From contig JAIPEN010000018.1 of the NCBI GenBank assembly GCA_021737145.1, positions 1 to 52,430 on the forward strand: a stretch of 52,430 nucleotides of DNA. Reading direction: 5' to 3'. This DNA is from Desulfarculaceae bacterium (GTDB taxonomy: Bacteria > Desulfobacterota > Desulfarculia > Desulfarculales > Desulfarculaceae). Position 1 is the first letter of the stretch, and every line of letters begins with the position of its first letter. Below, piece after piece: positions 46,111 through 52,430 of this stretch. The notes under the pieces were generated by a model. That model worked only from the letters and a program-made list of their open reading frames with translations, did no database searches and was not told where the DNA came from. Made by a program: the position numbers and the translations under genes.

Positions 46111-46599
46111 TTAGCTGGGCTGGTTCGGCGTTTTTCTCAGCTTGGCGGTCAATTGTTCACCCAGAGATAGCAGGGTGTCCCTGGCCTGGATCACCGCCCG
46201 GCGCTCCACCTTGGGCAGGGCGCTCTTGACGATGGCGGCCTCTTTTCGCCTTACCTCGTCCAGGGTGGCCTGCCCCTGCTTGGTCAGGGAAACCAGGCGG
46301 GACCGCTTGTGGCGGGGGTTGGGGGAAAACTCCACAAGCCCCTGCTCCTCCAGCCGGTAGCAGACCGTCTGCACGAACTGGCGGGAAACCTCCATCTCGG
46401 CGGCCACCTCTGGCACCGTGGAGGGGCCCCGGCGCGCCAGTATCTCGGCCACCTTCTGGTGGGGCGACCCCAGACCGGCCTCCTCGTGCACATGGTCCAC
46501 CACCGTGGCCAGCACCGCCTGTAGGTGAAAGACCTCCTCGAACAGATCGTGCAGCTCCCGGCCCGTGGCCGATTTTGCCTTGGCCATGCTCGTCCCCAT
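46111..46599 (-). CDS. MarR-family transcriptional regulator
   Basis: The 162-residue product has a winged-helix core: PHQKVAEILARRGPSTVPEVAAEM then VSRQFVQTVCYRLEEQGLVEF as the recognition helix region and RHKRSRLVSLT as the wing. Family members respond to small aromatic or oxidative signals. A perfect palindrome (TGACAAC-AGA-GTTGTCA) lies 52 bases upstream and probably is its operator, giving autoregulation. An in-frame ATG at 46587 is an alternative start with a slightly better site. Confidence 0.88.
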   Translation of the reverse strand: MGTSMAKAKSATGRELHDLFEEVFHLQAVLATVVDHVHEEAGLGSPHQKVAEILARRGPSTVPEVAAEMEVSRQFVQTVCYRLEEQGLVEFSPNPRHKRSRLVSLTKQGQATLDEVRRKEAAIVKSALPKVERRAVIQARDTLLSLGEQLTAKLRKTPNQPS

Positions 46600-46650
46600 G
46601 CGAATCGGTTATTTGATTACGCCCGAATATTGACAATATACTTGCCATAA

Positions 46651-46667
46651 TGACAACAGAGTTGTCA
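46651..46667. promoter_or_regulatory. Candidate MarR operator
   Basis: A perfect 7-bp inverted repeat TGACAAC (46651-46657) and GTTGTCA (46661-46667) with a 3-base spacer. A further TTGACAA (46630-46636) lies nearby and is also an inverted match to TTGTCAA at 46662-46668. The size and spacing fit MarR dimers. Confidence 0.65.
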
Positions 46668-46774
46668 AATTATAAATCAGCGCCCGATGCGTGAGACGAT
46701 CGGCTGGTTCAGTCGCGGCCAAGAACGGCCGAAGGGGATTGATGGGCAAGGGTCGCCCGTGGGCATGATCTCCC

Positions 46775-46806
46775 AAAAAAGAAGCGGGGCCCCGAAGGAC
46801 CCCGCT
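46775..46806 (-). terminator. Terminator of dnaN
   Basis: Reading the minus strand: AGCGGGGTCC, a TTCG loop and GGGCCCCGCT, then TTCTTTTTT. It lies just after the dnaN stop. Confidence 0.9.
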
Positions 46807-46829
46807 GTTTGCCTTGGATTGATCCGGCG

Positions 46830-47945
46830 CTACAGGCGCATGGGCATGATCACGCTGAGGAAGCCCTGGTCGGCCTCACCCTTGATCAGGCAGGGGTGCT
46901 GCTCGTCCACGAAGCCCAGGGTTATCTCCTCGCTCTTCATGGCCGCGCACAGATCCAGGAAGTAGCGGGCATTGAAGCCCACGCCCAGGGGATCGCCGTC
47001 GTAGTCCACTTCCAGGGCCTCGCGCGCCTCGCCCAGGTCCGGGTTCTGGCTCACCACCTCCAACAGGCCCTCCTTGAAGTCCAGCTTCACGCCCTGGAAA
47101 CGGTCGGTGGCCAGAATGGCCACGCGCCGCAGCACGTCGGAAAAGGCCTGGCGGTTCACCACCACGTTCTTTTTGCTCAACTTGGGGATCACCACCTCAT
47201 AGTCCGGGAAGGAGCCCTCCTGCATGCGCAGGATCAGCTTGGCCGCGTCCAGGGTCAGGGTAGCGTAATTCTGGTTCAGGCCCAGAGTCAGGTTCTCGGC
47301 GTCCTCGGCCATCTTGCGCATCTCGGCCACGCCCTTACGGGGGATGATCACCCCTCCCTCCAGGGCGAAGCCTTCCAGGCCCTCCAGGTCGCGGTCCACC
47401 AGGGAAAGGCGGTGGCCGTCGGTGGAGACGAAACGCAGATATTCGTTGCCGTCGCTCTTGCGTTTTTGCACGTAGAGACCGGCCAGATTGAAGCGGGTGT
47501 CTTCCTGGGAGATGGAAAAGATGGTCTTTTCCACCATCTCGGCCAACACATCGCCGGCGATGGCCAGCTCGGGCATGTCCTCCACCTGGGGCAGGTTGGG
47601 GAAGTCCTCGGCCGAGAGCCCCACCAGGTTGTAGCTGGCCCGTCCGGCCGAGAGATGGAGGTAGTTGTTATCCTTGTCCTTGAGGTAGATTTCCTCGGCC
47701 GGCATCTCCTTGACGATCTCATAGAGCTTGCGGGCCGGCACGGTCACCTTGCCCGGTTTGCTCACCCGGGCAGCGCAGATGCCATGAAAGCTCGTTTCCA
47801 GGTCCGTGGCCGCCACGGTGAGATTTTCGCCTTCCGCCTCCAGGAGCACGTTGGAAAGGATGGGCATGGAGGTGCGGCGCTCAACCACCGATTGGGACTT
47901 GGCCAGCCCCTTGACCAGATCTTCCTTGCGAACAGTAAGCTCCAT
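46830..47945 (-). CDS. dnaN: DNA polymerase III subunit beta (sliding clamp)
   Basis: The clamp encircles DNA and tethers the polymerase. The 371-residue product has three clamp domains: MELTVRKEDLVKGLAKSQSVVERR at the start, NLAGLYVQKRKSDG and FVSTDGHRLSLVDRD in the second, and GFNARYFLDLC and the C-terminal SVIMPMRL in the third. Length is standard. It lies downstream of dnaA on the same strand, with about 700 bases of non-coding DNA between them. Confidence 0.97.
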   Translation of the reverse strand: MELTVRKEDLVKGLAKSQSVVERRTSMPILSNVLLEAEGENLTVAATDLETSFHGICAARVSKPGKVTVPARKLYEIVKEMPAEEIYLKDKDNNYLHLSAGRASYNLVGLSAEDFPNLPQVEDMPELAIAGDVLAEMVEKTIFSISQEDTRFNLAGLYVQKRKSDGNEYLRFVSTDGHRLSLVDRDLEGLEGFALEGGVIIPRKGVAEMRKMAEDAENLTLGLNQNYATLTLDAAKLILRMQEGSFPDYEVVIPKLSKKNVVVNRQAFSDVLRRVAILATDRFQGVKLDFKEGLLEVVSQNPDLGEAREALEVDYDGDPLGVGFNARYFLDLCAAMKSEEITLGFVDEQHPCLIKGEADQGFLSVIMPMRL

Positions 47946-48640
47946 CTATTTATCACCCCTGAAAAAGGATATAAAACTCTGGTTCACCTTAACCCAAAGG
48001 AGTTGACCAGAGCAAGCCAAACACGAGCACCCGGCTCCGCCGTCACCAGACGCGGAACTGAACCACAATTCACCACCCCCATATTTTCCTACCTTTATGT
48101 GAATACTGGACCATAAACAGAATAATAAGTCAATACAATAAGATATACATGAAGACCGCTCATAAAAACGGGGTTACGAACAAATCAGTCACAGAAAACC
48201 CCCGAGAGGCATCTCTCAGGGTGAGAATGAATATCCGCATAAATACGGTTACTTTTCTCTCTTGACCCCTGGAGGCCTTTCCCGGATGGCGGGGGGAGTC
48301 CGGTGAACCCCTCTCGCCCGTGGTTGGGCCTTTATTCTTTTACTCAAACCCAGAACCGGCGGCTTCTCTAAACTCAGGGGTCCCGCCATCTCTACCATGC
48401 CCGCGCCCCGGCGCAACCGCCTCCGGCGGAACCGGTGGCTGGAGAGCGCTGCAAGGCTGCGGATTTACTACTCTAGATATAAATAAATAATAGTAATACA
48501 TGGCACCCGGCGCAAAAGTGGAAAACCTGTTCAACCCTCCGCCGCAACTAGAAAAACTCTCAACCGCGTTCTCATCTTTTGGCCCCGTTTTCCACCCCCG
48601 CCGCCCCTGGGGCGCGGCTTTTCCACCGCACCTCCGCCGC
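47946..48640. other. dnaA-dnaN intergenic region
   Basis: A 695-base non-coding stretch of mixed composition. Its left half (about 48070-48250) is AT-rich; the middle contains no frame I can support; its right end has a very AT-rich block (about 48471-48500) followed by a GC-rich spacer and DnaA-box-like sites. See the candidate origin entry. Confidence 0.6.
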
Positions 48641-48679
48641 TTAGTCCCGATTTTTCCCCGCGCGCACCGCGTTTTCCAC
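48471..48679. other. Candidate replication origin (oriC)
   Basis: From left to right: an AT-rich block ending in TAATAGTAATAC (48488-48499), which read 3' to 5' gives AAT-GAT-AAT trios; a GC-rich spacer (48501-48513); and four TTTTCCAC sites at 48518-48526 (minus strand), 48587-48595, 48618-48626 and 48671-48679, differing from the consensus TTATCCACA at positions 3 and 9. Box, GC-rich spacer and trios is the order of the bacterial unwinding system. The last site lies within the dnaA 3' end. No consensus TTATCCACA was found. Confidence 0.5.
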
Positions 48680-49963
48680 CGCGCGCACCGTGTCGGTCAG
48701 CTCCGGGTCCTGGGCCATGAGGCCCTTCACCCGCTGCACGCCCTTGACCACGGTGGAGTGGTCCTTGCCGCCCAGGGCCTTGCCGATCTCCGGGAAGGAG
48801 AGGTTGGTCAGGCGGCGGGCCAGGTACATGGCCACCTGGCGGGGGCGGCTGATGTCCCGGCTCTTGCGGGCGCTCTTGAGGTCGGACACCTTGAGCCCGT
48901 AGTGGGCGGCCACCGCCTTGAACACGTCCTCCACGCTCACCTGGCGCTCGCTGGCCAGGGGGCCCACCACCTGGCGGGCCAGCTCCAGGTCCGCCTCCTG
49001 GCCCCGCAGGCTGCTCACCGCCATGAGGCGGTTGAGGTAGCCCTCCAACACCCTCACCGAGCTCTCGGGCTGCTTGGCCAGATAGGCGGCCACCTGGCGC
49101 GAAAGGGCCAGGTTCTTGTCCGCGGCCTTGCGCTGCAGGATGGCGATCTTGGTCTCGGTGTCCGGGGTCTGAAGATCGGCCAGCAGGCCCCACTCGAAGC
49201 GGGTGCGCAGCCGGCCGGCCAGGCCGGGGATGTCCCGGGGCAGCTTGTCGCTGGTCAACACGATCTGCTTGCCCGCCTGGAACAGGGATTCGAAGGTGTG
49301 GAAAAACTCCTCCTGGGTGCGCTCCCGGCCGGAGAGAAACTGGATGTCCTCGATGATCAGGCAGTCCACCAGGCGGTACTTGTCCCGAAAGCTCTGGATG
49401 CCGTCGTAGCGCACCGCCTGGATCAGCTCGTTGGAATAGGCCTCGGACGAGGTGTAATGCACCCGGTTGGAGGCCTCCCTGACGGCGAGGTTGTTGCCCA
49501 CCGCGCTCACCAGGTGGGTCTTGCCCAGGCCCGAGCCGCCGAAAATGGTCAGGGGGTTGTATTGCCGTCCCGGGTTGTCGGCCACCGCCTGGCTGGCCGC
49601 GTGGGCCAGCTCGTTGCAGGGGCCCACCACGAAGGAGTCGAACACATAGGCCGGATTCAGGTTAAGGCCCTGGGGTTGGGCCGGGCTGTTGTGCTGGTTG
49701 GCCACCGGCGGGGCGGGCCGCGCCCGGGCCACCTCGAAACTGGCGTCCAGGGGCATGCCCGCGGCCAGGGTGAGGGCTTCACCCAGCAGGGCGCTGTAGC
49801 GGTCGCCTATCCATTGGGCGAAAAACCGGTTGGGCACTGTGAATATCGCCTGTTGCTCTTCCAGGCGCATGCTCAGGGGTGCGAACCATGTTTCGAATTC
49901 CTGTGGCGTGACCTGGGCGCGCAAATGCCTGGCCACGCCAGGCCACAGATCGTGATCCGGCAA
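48641..49963 (-). CDS. dnaA: Chromosomal replication initiator protein DnaA
   Basis: DnaA binds the origin and opens it. The 440-residue product has domain I (WPGVARHLRAQVTPQEFETWFAP at the start), a Walker A GGSGLGKTHL near residue 142, Walker B (CLIIEDIQFL), the Sensor and arginine-finger region (GLAGRLRTRFEWG), and the domain IV signature KDHSTVVKGVQRV. The start is TTG at 49963 with AAGAGG upstream. It is followed on the same strand by dnaN. Confidence 0.97.
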   Translation of the reverse strand: MPDHDLWPGVARHLRAQVTPQEFETWFAPLSMRLEEQQAIFTVPNRFFAQWIGDRYSALLGEALTLAAGMPLDASFEVARARPAPPVANQHNSPAQPQGLNLNPAYVFDSFVVGPCNELAHAASQAVADNPGRQYNPLTIFGGSGLGKTHLVSAVGNNLAVREASNRVHYTSSEAYSNELIQAVRYDGIQSFRDKYRLVDCLIIEDIQFLSGRERTQEEFFHTFESLFQAGKQIVLTSDKLPRDIPGLAGRLRTRFEWGLLADLQTPDTETKIAILQRKAADKNLALSRQVAAYLAKQPESSVRVLEGYLNRLMAVSSLRGQEADLELARQVVGPLASERQVSVEDVFKAVAAHYGLKVSDLKSARKSRDISRPRQVAMYLARRLTNLSFPEIGKALGGKDHSTVVKGVQRVKGLMAQDPELTDTVRAVENAVRAGKNRD

Positions 49964-50159
49964 TGTAACCTCTTGAAATAGACTATGTTATTAAAACAAC
50001 GGCTAGCGGACCCGGTCATTTAAACCACCAGGCGCGAACCCCACGCCCGGTCATGCCCCATCCGTTCCCTTTACCCGTGATATCTAACTATAATGACAGC
50101 GGCCCCCGGGGTGCAACCACAAAAATTTCACAGGTTGCCGGGGCTTTAGGTGAATTATC

Positions 50160-50188
50160 TTGACACAATGCGAACTCTGGCATAGTTT
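50160..50188 (+). promoter_or_regulatory. Candidate promoter of cooC
   Basis: A perfect TTGACA (50160-50165), 17 bases, then TAGTTT (50183-50188), a weak -10. The layout is the same as that of the candidate acsD promoter at 51065. Confidence 0.45.
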
Positions 50189-50237
50189 TTCAGGTATTAC
50201 TCATAGCTTAGGAACAAAATAACAGGGAGAAATCGCC

Positions 50238-51002
50238 TTGTCCTACGTTATTGCGGTCGCTGGCAAGGGCGGGGTGGGCAAGACCACCGTCGCCGGATTC
50301 CTGGTGCGTTGGCTGGTGGAGCACGGCAAGTCCCCCGTCCTGGCGGTCGATGCCGATTCCAACAGTAATTTCAACGAGGTGCTTGGTCTGGACCTGGACG
50401 GCACCCTGGGCCAGGCCCGTGAGGACATGAAAAAGGGCCAGTCCCAGGGCATGACCAAAAACCTGTTCATCGAGATGCGGGTGAACCAGTGCCTGGCCGA
50501 GGCCAAGGGATACGACCTGATCGCCATGGGCCGCCCCGAGGGCGCGGGCTGCTATTGCGCGGCCAACCACCTGCTCACCGAGTGCATGGACAATTTGGCC
50601 GACAACTACGACTACCTGGTGGTGGACAACGAGGCCGGCATGGAGCACATCAGCCGGGTCACCACCCAGCACGTGGACCTGTTCCTGGTCATCAGCGACC
50701 CCAGCCGCCGCTCCCTGCAGGCGGCCCAGCGGGTCACCGAGCTGGCCCGGGACATGAAGGTCCTCAGGGGAGAGGCCTATCTGCTGCTGTCCATGGTGCG
50801 CGGCGAGCCCAAGCCCGAGCTGCTGGAGGCGGTCAAGGAGATGGACCTGAACCTTTTGGGGGTCATTCCCGACGATCCCCAGCTGGCCGATTACGACCTG
50901 AAAGGCATGGCCACCAGCCAGCTTCCGGCCGAAAGCCCTGCAATAAAGGCGGCTTTCGAGGCCTTTGACAAGGTTGTGGACGTTCCGGCGGAGAATTCCT
51001 AG
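50238..51002 (+). CDS. cooC: CooC-type ATPase for CO dehydrogenase/ACS nickel maturation
   Basis: The 254-residue product is a MinD/NifH-like P-loop ATPase: deviant Walker A GKGGVGKTT (residues 9-17), VDADSNSNFNEVLG, and the CxC motif GCYCAANHLL (about 105-112) that binds nickel or zinc in CooC/AcsF dimers. It inserts nickel into CO dehydrogenase or acetyl-CoA synthase. The start is TTG after AGGGAGA. It lies directly upstream of acsD, which supports a role in the Wood-Ljungdahl enzyme complex. It has its own candidate promoter. Confidence 0.92.
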   Translation: MSYVIAVAGKGGVGKTTVAGFLVRWLVEHGKSPVLAVDADSNSNFNEVLGLDLDGTLGQAREDMKKGQSQGMTKNLFIEMRVNQCLAEAKGYDLIAMGRPEGAGCYCAANHLLTECMDNLADNYDYLVVDNEAGMEHISRVTTQHVDLFLVISDPSRRSLQAAQRVTELARDMKVLRGEAYLLLSMVRGEPKPELLEAVKEMDLNLLGVIPDDPQLADYDLKGMATSQLPAESPAIKAAFEAFDKVVDVPAENS

Positions 51003-51064
51003 CGTCCCGGAAGGGCAAATTTGCCCCTTCTGGTGAACGATTACAGATGGTTATGCGTTTTTTC

Positions 51065-51093
51065 TTGACAGGGTTTAGCGTTTGGCCTAGGGT
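51065..51093 (+). promoter_or_regulatory. Candidate promoter of acsD
   Basis: A perfect TTGACA (51065-51070) followed, 17 bases later, by TAGGGT (51088-51093). Transcription would start near 51100, giving a leader of about 218 nt. Confidence 0.5.
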
Positions 51094-51119
51094 GGTATGC
51101 GCTTACACGTAGATAGAAG

Positions 51120-51317
51120 TTGGCCTGGGCCAAATTTTTTTGGCCGGCCATTGTACCGTTACTCACAAGGCGCCTGATTCGCCAGGGGTGATGGGAGCTT
51201 TGGCGTGCCGGTTCCCTACCGGATCGGCGAGAGGGTGCCATAAGAGGGTTTGCCAGTAAACCCGATATCCAATCACAGGGGATTGCCCTGTCCCCGTGCC
51301 TATTGGAGGGAGTTGCC
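51120..51317 (+). promoter_or_regulatory. Structured leader of acsD with terminator-like hairpin
   Basis: Four hairpins occur in order: TTGGCCTGGGCCAA (51120-51133) followed by seven T (51135-51141), an early terminator; CCGGT/ACCGG (51208-51222); GGGTTT/AAACCC (51246-51263); and ACAGGG/CCCTGT (51275-51291) just before the GGAGGG site. A competing pairing, TGGCC (51121-51125) with GGCCA (51146-51150), could prevent the first. I do not recognise a known class: cobalamin, SAM, Moco and c-di-GMP cores are all absent. Confidence 0.5.
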
Positions 51318-52430
51318 GTGGCCTTTACGATACCAACCATTAAATACAACGGCGCCATCGAGAAGGTGACGCTGGGCAAGGGTGACAAGGCTATCACCGT
51401 AGGCGGTGAAACCTGTTATCCCTTCCACACCTGGGAAGGCCAAATGCCGGCCAAACCCGTCATCGCCATGGAGGTGTGGGACAGCGAGCCCGTGGAATGG
51501 CCCGAGGCGGCCAAGGCGCCTTTTGAAGGCGTGTTGGGCGACCCCGCGGCCTGGGCCAAGAAAAACGTGGAGGAGTTCGGCGCCGACGCCATCGTGGTGC
51601 AGCTGAAATCCACCGACCCCAACGGCGACGACGCTTCGCCCGAAGCGGCCAGCGAGGTCGTGGGCAAGGTGCTGGGCGCGGTGGACGTGCCCGTCATCGT
51701 ATGGGGCAGCGCCAACCCGGCCAAGGACGCCGAGGTGCTCAAGAAGATCGCCGAGGACCACGCGGGCGAAAACCTGCTCCTGGGCCCGGTGGACGAGGAC
51801 AACCACAAGCAGGTGGGAGCGGCGGCCCTGGCCTACAAGCAGTCGCTCATCTCCTCCAGCCCCATTGACGTGAACCTCGCCAAGCAGCTCAACATCCTGT
51901 TGGGCAACCTGGGCGTGCCCCTGGACACCCTGATCATCGACCCCACCACCGGCGGCCTGGGCTACGGCCTGGAGTACGGCTACTCGGTGATGGAGCGCAT
52001 CCGCGCGGCGGCCTTGGTCCAGGAGGACGACAAGCTGGTGTTGCCCATGATCAACAACATCGGCAACGAGGTCTGGAAGTCCAAGGAGGCCCAGCAGAGC
52101 AACGAGGACGCCCCCGAGCTGGGCGACGCCATGAAGCGCGGCTACCTCATGGAGACCGCTGCGGCAGTGGCCTACCTGCTGGCCGGTTCCGACATCATGA
52201 TGCTTAGGCACCCCGAGACGGTCAAGCTGATGAAGAACGTGGTCAACGGCCTGCTGGCCGAGCGCGCTCCGGCCGCCGAGCGGGTGGCCACCGACCGTCC
52301 CAAGGCGGCCCTGATCCCCGGCGCCAAGCCCAAGGAGAAGAAGGCGGCCGCGCCCAAGCCCGCCGCCGCTCCGGCCGCGCCCAAGGCCGCCGCCGCTCCG
52401 GCTGCTCCGGCCGCCGCGCCCGCCGCCGAC
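51318..52430 (+). CDS. acsD: Acetyl-CoA decarbonylase/synthase delta subunit (corrinoid protein small subunit), partial
   Basis: AcsD/CdhD forms the corrinoid iron-sulfur protein with the gamma subunit and carries the methyl group to acetyl-CoA synthase in the Wood-Ljungdahl pathway. The first 371 codons lie in the window and the 3' end is missing. A TIM-barrel domain is seen: KYNGAIEKVTLGKGDKAITV, LLGPVDEDNHKQVGAAALAY, and LIIDPTTGGLGYGLEYGYSVMERIR. From about residue 335 comes an Ala/Pro/Lys-rich linker (KEKKAAAPKPAAAPAAP) that runs to the window edge, so another domain probably follows. The start is GTG with GGAGGG. Confidence 0.93.
   Translation, partial: MAFTIPTIKYNGAIEKVTLGKGDKAITVGGETCYPFHTWEGQMPAKPVIAMEVWDSEPVEWPEAAKAPFEGVLGDPAAWAKKNVEEFGADAIVVQLKSTDPNGDDASPEAASEVVGKVLGAVDVPVIVWGSANPAKDAEVLKKIAEDHAGENLLLGPVDEDNHKQVGAAALAYKQSLISSSPIDVNLAKQLNILLGNLGVPLDTLIIDPTTGGLGYGLEYGYSVMERIRAAALVQEDDKLVLPMINNIGNEVWKSKEAQQSNEDAPELGDAMKRGYLMETAAAVAYLLAGSDIMMLRHPETVKLMKNVVNGLLAERAPAAERVATDRPKAALIPGAKPKEKKAAAPKPAAAPAAPKAAAAPAAPAAAPAAD

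Noticed and set aside
49964..50237. Origin of replication between dnaA and cooC
   Set aside because: No TTATCCACA or TTTTCCAC cluster and no strongly AT-rich unwinding block is found here, unlike the dnaA-dnaN gap.
51065..51317. Cobalamin riboswitch upstream of the corrinoid protein gene acsD
   Set aside because: The gene context suggests it, but no B12-box or the other conserved core elements can be read, so only an unclassified leader is reported.

Overview
The window looks like a chromosomal segment of a GC-rich anaerobic bacterium, most likely a Desulfobacterota (former deltaproteobacterial) sulfate reducer or relative. Supporting signs are the Wood-Ljungdahl genes (a CooC-type ATPase and the AcsD/CdhD corrinoid subunit), split and fused purine genes, MobB, a ferredoxin-nitroreductase, diguanylate cyclases and a PEP-CTERM protein. 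This placement rests on gene content only.

Layout. 1-690: 3' end of a 23S rRNA, a 5S rRNA and a strong terminator. 1.0-5.4 kb: a tightly overlapping minus-strand operon (lipoprotein, mobB, HD hydrolase, ddl, a small Cys/Trp-rich protein), flanked by small secreted proteins and a remnant of a class III cyclase. 5.4-9.5 kb: a ZIP transporter and a purine cluster with a stand-alone IMP cyclohydrolase and a PurD-PurE fusion. 9.5-16.1 kb: an RRM protein, MscL with a zinc ribbon, TsaC/Sua5, a cNMP-binding protein, a methyltransferase, a SIMPL protein, a PEP-CTERM protein and RarD. 16.2-22.3 kb: G6PDH, thiolase and acyl-CoA dehydrogenase genes separated by dense non-coding repeats. 22.4-31.1 kb: gyrB (minus), then gyrA-gpsA (plus), with an alpha/beta hydrolase and two lipoproteins between. 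31.2-38.1 kb: a periplasmic-binding/PAS/GGDEF sensor, a thiolase-fold gene with an in-frame TGA plus its DUF35 partner, a cyclase/TolB/TPR protein and a ferredoxin-nitroreductase. 38.3-45.5 kb: a frameshifted archease beside rtcB, a VWA protein, a globin-coupled diguanylate cyclase, a GAF protein and a yqjD-yqjE-yqjK-like operon. 45.5-50 kb: a MarR/methyltransferase pair, dnaN and dnaA, with a candidate replication origin between dnaN and dnaA. 50.2 kb to the end: cooC and acsD, the latter behind a structured leader and running off the window.

Most notable: (1) the thiolase-fold gene at 33511-34674 is one open frame except for a TGA at codon 87, and that TGA sits in the lower stem of a two-part hairpin shaped like a bacterial SECIS element, so it may be a new selenoprotein (a plain nonsense mutation is the main alternative); (2) an AT-rich block with DnaA-trio-like repeats, a GC-rich spacer and four TTTTCCAC sites at the dnaA 3' end is a candidate origin; (3) the acsD leader has a terminator-like hairpin followed by three more hairpins and matches no riboswitch class I recognise; (4) purD and purE are fused, and the IMP cyclohydrolase stands alone.
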